Assembly (NCBI GenBank): GCA_013115135.1
Contig: JABANP010000744.1
Coordinates: 1-19,780, forward strand
DNA: 19,780 nucleotides
Direction of reading: 5' to 3'
Source: Perkinsus olseni
Lineage: Eukaryota > Perkinsozoa > Perkinsida > Perkinsidae
Below are positions 9,901 to 19,439 of the stretch, piece by piece. Numbering within the stretch: the first letter of the stretch is position 1; the number at the start of each line of letters is the position of its first letter. The translations under genes and the position numbers were made by a program. Below the pieces are notes generated by a model. That model was not told where the DNA came from and searched no databases. It saw nothing but the letters and a program-made list of their open reading frames with translations.

Positions 9901-12873
9901 TCAGGCGCTTGCACGCAGATCAACGCATAGCATACTTCTTCGCGGGCTCCAAGACGGATGTTCTCAAAGGAAAGCTAAGCCTCTATCTCAACCAGATGTT
10001 CGGTGGAGTCGATGAGTAATCCAGAATCTTAAATTGCGTGTTCATACGTGTGAGGAATTCAATTAAACATTCGCTATGACTGCTTCTCGCCCCGAACATC
10101 CTGATGAAGTTGCTGTCGCTTCGAACACTCATGAGGTTAGAGGTGCCTCATGTCAGATACACTGGTCGAGATATAGCTCAAGTTCACAGTCTTATACAGA
10201 TCAGTGACTTCCATTTCGATTGTTTTATACACGCATGTGCGCAATCATTCAAAGAGGCCGGGCTTGACGAGGAAGCTACTGATGAGTGTAAGTAGCTGAA
10301 AAAAACTGAATAATGCTTTTCGAAGCTGTTGTGGCTCAAGATGAGAGAATTCGATGGCCGTGGCTAGCCGCTGTGTGCACACATTCAGTGGATATCTTCG
10401 TCAGGCGTTGTATTACTGGAAGCGAGCCGGGCATCCGTGATTAATTCAAACAGGAGAGAACACGATGTGCGTAAAATACTTACTCTTGCTAATAAGAAGA
10501 CGGTATACGAGATTTTGGGAGGCGAGCCGGTGAGACAGAATAAGAGCAGTGATATGTCAGCTGTGGGGTTCGAACCCACGCGGATTTCTCCACCAGAACT
10601 TGAGTCTGGCGCCTTAGACCACTCGGCCAAACTGACTGATGAAAATCAGCCTCTTTTGTGCGACAGCTTCTTGTATGCGTTGCTTTTGTTAGGCTGTAAC
10701 AGGTTTAGTCGACAGGGTATATGAGGAGGCCATCCTTGATAGTCGTCTGCGCTCTTTCTTCGAGAAGAACAAGGCGAAAATACAGTCCATCAAGAAGAAG
10801 ATGTCGCAATACATTTGCGGTCTGATCGGCGGGCCTGTCAAGTACGATGAAGCCGATCTTCAACCGGTCCATTACGCCATGAACATCACCAACTACCACT
10901 TCGACTCAATCCTGGAGTTATTCCGAGGTTGCTTGATAGCAGAGAAGGTCGACAGGCCTATAGTCCGAGATTTTCTGAAGGCCCTGCAGCCAGTGAGGAA
11001 GCTCGTCACGACCGGGTTCACTTTGCGGAGCGAACTAGCCAGAAAGAACTTAGAGAAGGGGCGAGATCAGCTGTTCCGGAAGTTGGGCGAGAGCGACGGG
11101 ATTATCGCCCTTATAGACAAACTCTTCGGCGTCCTGGTGGCCGATCCGCGAGTGAAGGAATTCTTCGAACATCGGAAAGAAGCAAAAGTCAATGCTATTA
11201 AAAAAGGGATCACGACGGTTCTCGTCGAGACCTGGGGCGGCCCAAAAGCATATAACGGTAAGCTTAGCTCAGTATCCCGGCCGCAAAGATAGCCTTAGCC
11301 TGGGGACCGCCGAAGTCTGCCCTAGCAGGTCGTGAGATCGCCAATATACACCGAGAAGTCGGGTTGAATGACTACCACTTCGATGCGTTCCTCGCTGACT
11401 TGCAGAAGGCTTTGATGGGAGGTGGAGCGGACGAGCAGCTCATCGACGAGGTGCGTCGTGCTACCACTGCTGATCGCGATCCCGTTCCCATTGAAGGTCA
11501 TGGTAACTGTCGAGCCCTTGCGGCAGGGCGTACTTGGCCGGAAGGATAATGATGCAACACAACTAGCCCACAAGGAGGGCGTGGTGAGATGGCCGCTGTC
11601 ACCGCAGAAGCTCTGACGATACAGCCTTTCAGGCTCTTGTTGAGCGCTTGGGTGGTGACCTCAACTTGGAGAGCGTTGTGGAGAGTCTGTACGAGAGGTG
11701 CCAGGAAGACACGAGAATAAAGTAAGCCTGATACGCCCACGCTGTGTGAGGGGGTTGGACACGTGAAGGTACTTCTTCGACAAAGGGAAGGCAAAGGCCA
11801 GACAAGTCAGGATCAAGATGTACCAGCTTCTCAGTGGTCTCTTCGGTATGACCCGACTGTCGTAGCGTTCGCCTCGCTGCAGTCATACGTGCAGGTGGAC
11901 CGGTTCAATACGACATGGCGAACCTCAAGCCCGCTCACTATTCTATGAACATCAGAGACTATCACTTTGACACTGTCCTGCAGCTCGCCCAAGAAGTCAT
12001 GGGGTGAGGGCTGCCGTTAGTTCACGCCTGATTTCTCTTTTCAGCTCGATGAGCCTCAATGGAGACGCTATCGACGATGCGCTGCAGATCATGAATATGG
12101 TCCGTCCGGACATCACTACAGGCTGCTCGGTGGGACAATAAATTCCGAAAAGTTGCGAAAACCTCGGTTTCTCAGGTCCGAACTGAGATGGCTCGGCGGC
12201 AAGGGCAAGTACATGGTCATGACTTCTTATTTTCCTCGTTTGGAGGCGCCGAAGGTGGGGATGCTCGAAGCTCCCGCCACTACGCAGTCAACTGCAGGTG
12301 TTGAAGGCTTCGTCCACCGGTCGTTTGAGGTCATTGTTCTCGACAGGCGAGTTAACATGTTCTTTGATAGCGAAAAAGTGAAAGCCATGAAGCCATCGCT
12401 GGTGAGTGATTGTTGTTTCCGACCCCCATCTCGAGCCGCTCTCGTTCGGTCTATTCAACGACGCCATAGACTAGCTTTTTGCCTGAGGGCTCCCCGTGCA
12501 TCAAATGGAGTTGCTGCTCGATTGTGACTGTGTGTATCACACTCTCGCCTTGTTTTTCGCGTGTAGGATCGGTTGCTCTCAGGTTGACTACTTGACCATG
12601 GTACTTGGCGGGCCGGCTGGATACGCCGGCCGACCTCTGGAAGACATCCATGCGTTCTTATCGATCAACGACTTCTTCTTTGACTGTTTTCTAGATGATG
12701 CCCAGAAGGCTCTGCGGGACGTGGGACTCGATACAGAAACCATCGACTGCGTAAGGCAACAGTCGCTCTCCCTTTTCCCCTGACGCTTCTGACAGGTCCT
12801 GGTCAGTCTCGACTTCCAACGACCGAGAGTGTTGAAGCACTTCTACGAAGAACGGGGGTTCGTCTACGCTTAG
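6967..12873 (+). CDS. Polyglobin with eight tandem group I truncated-haemoglobin domains (23 exons)
   Basis: Exons: 6967-7024, 7296-7467, 7570-7624, 7705-7813, 7879-7975, 8508-8628, 8686-8736, 8834-9659, 9722-9836, 9905-10015, 10157-10287, 10405-10529, 10693-11257, 11329-11450, 11497-11583, 11633-11721, 11769-11845, 11895-12003, 12045-12129, 12176-12254, 12298-12401, 12583-12750, 12796-12873 (TAG). They total 3534 nt, divisible by three: 1177 residues. Residues 1-95 are charged and helical, probably coiled coil (KDRLEDVIKRMDVLQDDL). Eight truncated globins follow, starting near residues 112, 247, 379, 510, 648, 785, 920 and 1047. Each has a B/C block like FYDKAVAEPRTRAYF, then Gly-Gly (usually GGP), a Tyr, a conserved His (the haem-ligating F8 His of the family) and usually HFD. 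Truncated globins bind O2 or NO; the role here is unknown. No signal peptide or membrane segment is seen. The start is the first ATG that joins exon 2 in phase. Confidence 0.9.
7045..7089. repeat. Perfect 17-bp inverted repeat with 11-nt loop in polyglobin intron 1
   Basis: Arms 7045-7061 (cgccgatgagtatgaga) and 7073-7089 are perfect reverse complements around an 11-nt spacer. The hairpin lies inside intron 1 (7025-7295), about 20 nt after the donor, so it would be present in the pre-mRNA. A 17-bp perfect stem is unlikely by chance in 20 kb. It could be a small-RNA-like precursor, a splicing modulator or a mobile-element footprint; nothing in the sequence decides. Confidence 0.85.
8148..8152 (-). 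terminator. RNA polymerase III oligo-T terminator of tRNA-iMet
   Basis: On the minus strand five T residues follow directly after the last base of the initiator tRNA, the usual Pol III stop signal. This supports independent transcription of the tRNA, opposite to the globin gene. Confidence 0.75.
8153..8225 (-). tRNA. Initiator tRNA-Met (CAT)
   Basis: A 73-nt cloverleaf: acceptor AGCAGCT/AGCTGCT with discriminator A, D stem GCGC/GCGT, anticodon stem TTGGG/CCCAA with loop CTCATAA, and T stem CCTTG/CAAGG. The eukaryotic initiator marks are present: an A1:T72 pair, three consecutive G:C pairs at the base of the anticodon stem, and ATCGAAA in place of TTCGAAN in the T loop. There is no intron. 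It lies antisense inside intron 5 of the polyglobin gene (7976-8507) and has its own oligo-T terminator. It reads start codons in cytosolic translation. Confidence 0.96.
10555..10636 (-). tRNA. tRNA-Leu (CAA)
   Basis: An 82-nt class II tRNA: acceptor GTCAGTT/AGCTGAC with discriminator A, A box TGGCCGAGTGG, anticodon stem CCAGA/TCTGG with loop CTCAAGT (anticodon CAA), a long variable arm, and T arm GTGGG-TTCGAAC-CCCAC. It has no intron, unlike many eukaryotic tRNA-Leu(CAA) genes. It lies antisense inside intron 12 of the polyglobin gene (10530-10692), filling half of it. No run of four or more T follows closely on the minus strand, so its termination is unclear. Confidence 0.95.
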
Positions 12874-13388
12874 AATCATTCATGCCAGTTGAACATGTTG
12901 CACAGTCGTTGTCCGCATAACAGTGGCTTGAGTATTAGACACTTGTCGTGATAGTGCTTGTGGTCGGTAGCCCATACAAGCAGCAACACTGCAAACTCGA
13001 TGATGAATGCGTGCAGTTTTTATAAAGTAAAGAGACGATAAAGACCGGTGGTCATCCTAGGTCCTGGACCACTACGATGCATGGTGTACAACTTTCAACA
13101 CTGACTCATCCACCATGTGACTAGCACTAGGAAGACAGCGTTCACCAAGACAAGCAACCGCACAGTCGCATCTCATGATGTTGCTGTCTTAGCAATCCTC
13201 TGCTTCATGCCTGGAACGGCACGTGCTGGATATATTCGACGCGCGAAGAAGAGCCATTCGTCAGTCGCCCCGTACGATGGCGGTAGGGGACAGGTCTCAC
13301 GTGGCTGAGGTGAGCAGCCGAGTACAGATGGCAAGTGTTCCCGCTACTCCCCTACACGACACCGACCCAAAATGAGAAACTTTCTACG
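12874..13388. other. Convergent 3' spacer between the polyglobin and Usb1-like genes
   Basis: This 515-nt gap lies between the stop codons of two converging genes. Short open frames in it (for example plus 13117-13308) show no domain and no splice continuation. I see no RNA gene, repeat or clear polyadenylation signal. Confidence 0.5.
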
Positions 13389-14597
13389 TTACTCGTCACT
13401 CAAAGGAATAACAGTATTCTCTTTACCGATCCGAAGCACAGCAGAAGTAACATCGATGCCCAGAAGATCGTCAGCTGGGGCGCTCTCGTCGCTCTTGGAC
13501 GACAGGCGGAAATGCTGCTGCCCATCAGCTAGGCTTTGAACCTTCTCGCACAGGACCTGAGAGGACCGTAGTACTCTTCTCCAACTAGAGCGCAAGTTTC
13601 AAGTTTCGTCTCCAGAAGGTCACGAAAAAACTTTCTTTACACGAATAATTCAATCTTGTGAGCGTCTCTGAAATTCAGGAGTGGTCTATCGAGCGCCCTC
13701 AAAGGAAACTCAGACAACTCTGTCTTGAAGGAGGACTGTTATATGCTGGCATACCTCAACATCTATGGTAGTCCAGGCTAGAGACAAGTGGGGCTTCGGG
13801 GGCTCGTAGAACGTCTCCAAATCGAAATCGCTCATCACCTCGTCCACCGCATGTATCATAGACACGACCTGCGGCCAATAACGAGAAGATGGGGGAAACG
13901 GGGGAGGGAGGGTACCGGTCCTGGCTCAACTATTGGCGATGCTAAGAATGCAGTGGTCCTGTCCTCCGACAGGAAGAGGTCGACGGCGGACGGTGATACG
14001 TACCTGGTGACACAGAAAGTGTCCCACTCCCCCCTGCCCTACGCTCACATCGTGAATTGAGGTTTGGTTCGGAGCTGAGCTGCTATCTTTCGCTTGAACG
14101 GTCCTATTAGGTGATGCCTGAACAACAGCGTGAACATTCCGCAAAGCAACCTTCCCTAACCCACTTCAACATCACCGTCCGGGACAAGCTGCAGTGAACA
14201 CTTCCACTCGGCATCTTCTCCCATTCGCGCCCCGGCCAGAACGCGGAGGCCCGCCGCAGAGCACTCTGATACAGCCCTGGCAGCGATGAATCTTCACCTT
14301 CAGTCGAGGTCCATGGCAGGAGAATTGTGCCTTAAAAATGATGCGCTCACCATAGAACTTCAGCCGGGAAGAGCCTCAAAGCTCTTCTACCCCCCCGGAC
14401 TTCTCACAAGCGTAGTTTCCCTCGATGTGAGGTATCCGTCGTATCCTTTTATTGACATGATCAGCGTGTGGCTCCGCCGTCTCATCTTCAACCTCCTCGA
14501 AGGGAGATGGTAGCTTGCGTTTTACTGCTCTCTCACCATCACAGTCGGAGAAATCACTGCTACCGCTGGAAGCACTGTCATAAGCATCCAAAAGCAT
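13389..14597 (-). CDS. USB1: Usb1-like U6 snRNA phosphodiesterase (6 exons)
   Basis: Minus-strand exons 14408-14597, 14151-14297, 14049-14103, 13916-14003, 13755-13868 and 13389-13556 join in phase to 253 residues, close to the usual Usb1 length. An acidic, Ser-rich and Lys/Arg-rich N-terminus precedes RRIPHIEGNYA, matching the family motif before the first strand. The two HxS motifs of the 2H phosphoesterase fold are present: VHCSLSRTV (His98, Ser100) and KPHLSLAW (His187, Ser189). Between them lie QFTMYVSPSAVDLFLSEDRT and TAFLAS; the end is LRIGKENTVIPL. Usb1 trims the 3' oligo(U) tail of U6 snRNA in the nucleus, leaving a cyclic phosphate, which fits a genome with so many introns. One oddity: the strand usually following the GNWA motif is not visible, so exon 1 may use another donor or a small exon may be missed. 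Confidence 0.87.
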
Positions 14598-15058
14598 CGC
14601 TTGAAATCAGCTGAGACCATCCTCATTACCAACCGCTCAGCGAGAGGCAACAGCGCAACGCTCGGGCGGCATAAAAACTGATCAAATTAGGCGAAATCGT
14701 GATTATGACAAACATTGGGGGGGATTCTCCTCGTCACCAAGCGGGCCAGGTCAGCAGTCATCCCCGACCGAAGACCCGGACCCCGTTCGTCCAACCGAAG
14801 CCATGGTCGACTGGGAGATCAGCGAGCAAATTCGGTCTCTGGAGTCCCCTTCTAGGCGTTTTTCAAGGATAATCGGCTTCACCTCAGACTTTAACGATGC
14901 AACCTTCTTCCGACCCGGCGTTGTGATCTCAGCCACTGGTCGCGGCGCAGGACGTTTCCTCACTCGATGATGTCTACTACTGCCCGTACTTCTATGTGAC
15001 CGCCTACCGAAGTGATCCAGCCTCCAGGCTAACACAGCAGGCACCCGCACCTACGAGA
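14598..15058. other. Spacer upstream of Usb1, with a basic open stretch on the minus strand
   Basis: This 461-nt gap lies between the Usb1-like start and the stop of the next minus-strand gene. Minus 14751-14970 is open and encodes a basic stretch including RKRPAPRPVAEITTPGRKKV. It could be an upstream Usb1 exon, a short gene or chance, and I found no splice pair linking it in phase with confidence. Confidence 0.35.
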
Positions 15059-16645
15059 TCACCAACGAGTCACAGCTCGAGCGGCTTCAATCTCACTCGC
15101 AGGCTGCATCAGAGGATCACTCAGGAAGAGCAAGAAAGTATGAATCGCCAAGTTAAACAACACTGGCGAGTATTGGGCATTCAATCCGGGGAGCCTATCC
15201 CAGCTACCGTTATCGAGCGCCCTCACCTGGGTGACGTTATTGATGGTGTACATCGCTATTAGACCACTGAGGGCGATGTAGATCAAAATACTCCACCCAA
15301 GTAACAGCAGAATCCACTCTGAGAAGCCAGCACACGTCGAACTGGCGTCTACCATTCTGATGTGGAACTCGTAAAAATTAAGATTTCTCCTCTAGTGTGC
15401 AGTCCGTACATTAGAATGCTTATGCTTTGTGAAGAGAAATCCATTGACATATCGATCAGCCGTTTCACCGACCGTTTCATCGTTGTAGAGAGCACGATGT
15501 GAATTTCGTGAGCGTCAATGTACAGTTTTGATATGCAATCGTGCCGTTACGTGTAGACTTACTCAGGTACCTCGGTCCAACGATGACGGTTACGGGGAGA
15601 AGCAGGAGGGTGCTGAGGGGAAAGGAGAAGCTGAGGTACGTTATCACATACACAAGATACATGGTGAGACGGTAGCAGGAAAAGACCTGAAGGGACTGCC
15701 TTCCTCGAACTTCAACTGAGTGTCCCAGCTTACCAGAGAGAGGAGGTATCCGAGGGTCATGGGAAAGGCTAGGAGCACTAGGCCTCGATAGGCGATGGAA
15801 GTGGCTATTATGGAAGGCCAACGCAGCATGAAGAAGTCGCACACTTGTCGAGGTAGCCATCCGATCACAGCCGCTACTCCGCCAGGCTTCCTGTTCGCCT
15901 GAAGAAGGGCACACGCGGTGCATCGGCAAGTGGCGAGAAAGGCCGCAGCAGACTCGCAGCGGGCCTTAACGGAAGCCGCGAGTACGCATCATCACAGAGT
16001 CAGGAAGACCGTAAGAGTTAGAAATCTACTAACATAGAATTGCCTTTGTCGGGGAGATCGCCGTAGGCCTAATGAGCACCGGTTCCAGTCGCAGAGCTAC
16101 GACGAGACGATAGAACAAGAAGGACAGAGGCAACCGCAATAGTAGGTCCCGAAGGGGGGCCATTGAACTCACCCCAGGGGGGACGAGGCACACACAGAGC
16201 AGACTTGTCGCAGCCAGAGCCAGCACACACCAGTACAGCTGACAGAGTGGGTCTTCTCGAATAGTGTGGGCCTTACACAAGGTACCTTCTGCTGCCACAA
16301 GGATCCCTCGGAATGTGACGAGGCCACAGCGAAGGCGACAACCAGGAGCTGCTCGAAGGGACCCGGAGTGTCGTCGTCGGCCGCGTTATTAGGAACGCTA
16401 ACGCTCACGACTTTACTAAACCAACTCCGAACCAGCGGGCCTGAACTGCGACTGCCACCTGCGAGCTTGGCCGCCCTGCCTCGACCGATCTGAGTGCAGC
16501 AGAGGTCAACATTGTTATTCACGAATCACAAAGATACCTGTGCCCCCCTGACCGATTTGAAGGACGCCTCGCTGGTAGCCGATAAGGCCGAGACTGCTGG
16601 TGACACGGGTGGAGAGCGATCACGAGAGAGTGCACCAGCCATCAT
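15059..16645 (-). CDS. Multi-pass membrane protein of unknown family (6 exons, 340 residues)
   Basis: Minus-strand exons 16538-16645, 16286-16489, 16173-16238, 15734-15964, 15571-15686 and 15059-15356 all join in phase at GT-AG sites. The N-terminus is Ser/Ala-rich and hydrophilic (MMAGALSRDRSPPVSPAV). At least five strongly hydrophobic stretches follow: LYWCVLALAATSLLCVCLV; a long block around GLVLLAFPMTLGYLLSL; ITYLSFSFPLSTLLLLPVTV; WILLLLGWSILIYIALSGLI; and VLFNLAIHTFLLFLS. A short polar tail ends TRW. I do not recognise the family; a transporter or channel-like integral membrane protein is possible. The start is the first of two adjacent ATGs in the spacer after glutathione synthetase; 163 nt separate it from that gene's stop. 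The splice chain is the main support, so exon 1 is the least certain. Confidence 0.68.
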
Positions 16646-16808
16646 GAGTCACACCAAGCTCGGCTGACATAAACTGCCCACGTACTGATACGCTACACGG
16701 TGATGCGCGATTGACCCTGTAAACGCAACTATCATGAGGGAGATAAACCCGCAGAAAAAAGGGAACGGGGTCGAGGGCCGTGAACATAAAACGGAGTTGA
16801 GCTACACT

Positions 16809-19439
16809 CTAATGAGAATCAGTAATATCATCTTCCGTCAGCAAGGCAGTGTCCATGACAGCATAGCCTGCGTGCACTCCCCCTTCCATAACACTCCTGA
16901 GAAAAGATCATCATTCGAAAGGCTCCCGAATGCGCCTGGCTGCGCCACTCAGACCGGCCCCATGGGCTCGCATACTATATTGATGCTCAATAGACTTCCA
17001 AGAGTTTTGAATCCGCTATCGTTTTTGTATGGGAAATTCAATCCTGGGAGCGCTCGTGGAGCTCAGGTGATGTCTCACCGGATACCCCTCGGATCCTTAC
17101 ACATCCTTAGTCCTGAGCATATGCCCACAGGGTTTGTCCATGACGGTATGATTGCCCTTCATAACCAGAGCTGAGTAGATGCCCAACTCTGATACCCCCT
17201 CGGAGATGATCTTTGGTACCACTCGAGAGGCTTCCCGACTGGCTGGGGTCTGAAGATGAGAATCGTAGTGGGGAGGAGAGGAGGCAGATGTACTCACATC
17301 GATGGCGAGGCAGGGCAGGGGGGCGGGCAGCATCCGCTCCATCAGCACGAACCTGCAAGATCCTTAGTTCAGATCAGTTGTCACCATCGAGGGTGTTACT
17401 GTTTTAGTTCGTCGTTGGAGCTTGTTGTGAGGGTATCGACTAGCTCATCGCCGTACATGTTGTGACCCCCTCCTTCACGTTGGGGCTTCAAAACCTGCCG
17501 ATGGACAAGTGACGATGATGTCGTCGAGGAGCTCCTTCCTACCCAGGCCGTTGGGTCCTTCAAAGCAGCTGCAACAGTCTCCTTGGCCACCGAGGGATCC
17601 ACTTGCACCTGCCACTCCATCAACCACCCCCGTCATCACGACGACCACACCCACCGCAAAATGCTCCCTCATCCTATCAGCCTCCTCCTCGGTCAATCCA
17701 AAGAGAGTCATCACACTCGGATCGCTGTACCAGAGCTGCTGCACTTTTTTAGTGCCTAAGGCAAACCAACTAGCCCCCCTCTACGATACACCTCAGCCCC
17801 ACCGGCCAGCTGCTCGGGAACCGATGGGCACTTCACGGCCACGCTCTCCTCCAAACGCTTCCGGACATCCCAGCAGGACTCTGAGCAGAAGTGATTCCCG
17901 TCGCGTTCGTCCCTCCGCCCTCACCCACCATCGACGTAGTGGGCAGGTCCATAACCAGCACGGTAGTAGAAGACGGAGATCTCTACCATACGGTTGGGGT
18001 CGATGATATTGGGGATCTTTGCGACCTGAAGATACGCTGTGCTCTTCGCCTCTGCAGGATGCGCGAAAGGAGTGGTATGGCCCTTCGTGAGATTGGCGAA
18101 TTGCAATAACAGATAAACCGTAAGTAGAAAATGATAGTCCTCGTGCATGCCACTAGTATCCGAGGTTCACCCGTGGAAGCCACGGAATAGAATCGCGACA
18201 TAGCCATCACCCACCAAGCACCTCCCCTCCAGCAGCCTACTCTTGTCTTTCCATCGACACAGACCTGCTGCGCGAGCTGCTTCAGCGTCCTTCGATGTAC
18301 GGCTATGTTGTGGTTGACCAACAGCGCTGCCCTGAAGATGGAGCGGATATCCAAAATCTTCGCTGTGCGCAACCTACTCGAGGAATCTTTGGTCGCACTC
18401 ATTGTCCTCGCCGTCCTCAACCACCATGCAAACGTCATGAGTGTCACGGCAGTATCTAATAGCACCAACTCGTCTACAGCAGATCTGCCGCAAGAGAGAG
18501 ATCCCCTTCTCGAAAATCGGTTATTCTCCTTCCCTCCCCGATGAGCCCGTCTTACGTCTCGTTGTAAACCCGATTGGCCGCCGCAATTGCATCAGCGAAA
18601 GCGTTGACAACCTTGTTATCAGGCAAAGTGAACTGGGCCACTCCGTCAAGCGCCGCCAGGGTCGTCATCCGATGGAGACACTAAAGTAATGGACATGACG
18701 CTCAAAATTGATAGTGATAGCGAGAAAAAGTTCTATGGAATCTCAGACCGGATGTCGTCATCAAGGACGCGGACTGATAGAGCAAGACAAGTCTTACCGA
18801 CACCCGCGATACGATCCCTGCGAAGGCAGCAGCCACGGTGTTGACCTCCACCTGCAGCAGCCTGTTGCCTACTGTCGTTGGCAGGTAGTCCTGTCGGAGA
18901 AGGTACCTTGAGGACCACCCACTGAGGACCCGCCGAAGATTCAACGTTTGCTCCCGGCAGCGCTGCGAGTCCTCCTCCCCGGCCAAGAGGAAGCTCAGAA
19001 AACTTGTACTCACATGCGTATGTCCTTAGAATGATCTCGGCCACCATCGATGTAGACCTCTCGACAAATGTCGACCAGCCGTCTCGTGAAGTCATCAGCC
19101 TCGGTGACCTACTCGAACTCCTCAGACCTGAGCAAGTCTCCTAGAAGCCTGCTCTTACGCCCTGCAATTGCTCGACGAGCCACTCTGGGTGTGTAGTCAG
19201 ACCGTCGATGAGCTTGTCCACGACGCTGCTGAGCTCCCACACTTCCTCGAACCTGGGTTAATCGATTCTGCCGCGAGACCATACTTGACAGCGATTTACT
19301 CTTTCTTAGGGAAGGGCTTGGGCAGAAGAGCCAGCGGTAAAACTTGGCTGTTCAAAGGCCGCGTCTTGCTTTCGGGGAGAACTGATATGCCAAGACCTGA
19401 GGATAGGGCGGGTTGATCACGCGAAGTCCGATACATCAT
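16809..19439 (-). CDS. GSS: Glutathione synthetase, eukaryotic type (15 exons)
   Basis: Minus-strand exons: 19300-19439, 19159-19252, 19014-19108, 18798-18906, 18556-18680, 18378-18455, 18241-18331, 17929-18025, 17803-17880, 17655-17755, 17543-17608, 17400-17494, 17298-17352, 17101-17249, 16809-16896. Phases agree throughout; 486 residues, near the 474 of the human enzyme. Family motifs in order: LALLPKPFP; RQDYLPT; QVEVNT (Glu130 and Asn132, metal and substrate site); DNECDQRFLE; VFYYRAGYGPAHY; VKCPSVPEQLAGTKKVQQ; VLKPQREGGGHNMYG (Gly-rich ATP loop, from residue 359); FVLMERM; VSELGIYSALV; HMLRTKDV; MEGGVHAGYAV (substrate lid). It joins gamma-glutamylcysteine and glycine with ATP in the cytosol. 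The start at 19439 is the first ATG of an adjacent pair; the frame is open further upstream to a TAG near 19500, so the true N-terminus could be longer or spliced. Confidence 0.95.

Noticed and set aside
13557..13754. Possible extra Usb1 exon encoding SSFKTELSEFPLRALD after a 19-nt intron
   Set aside because: It would need an intron far below the observed size class. Direct joining of the flanking exons is in phase and fits the family, so I treat it as intron sequence.
15357..15570. Exon-like peptide ALYNDETVGETADRYVN in the membrane-protein intron
   Set aside because: No acceptor precedes it, and joining 15571 to 15356 in phase gives a continuous membrane protein without it.
16734..17174. 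146-residue open frame on the plus strand
   Set aside because: It lies antisense to the last exons and last intron of glutathione synthetase, whose conserved motifs (HMLRTKD, EGGVHAGY) fix the minus strand as coding; no recognisable domain.
17509..18006. 165-residue plus-strand open frame rich in Pro, Ser and Arg
   Set aside because: Shadow of glutathione synthetase exons; its composition is that of reversed coding sequence.
18363..18377. 15-nt GT...AG candidate mini-intron in glutathione synthetase
   Set aside because: A 46-nt intron using the same donor (18332-18377) restores the family alignment in phase, so the mini-intron is unnecessary.
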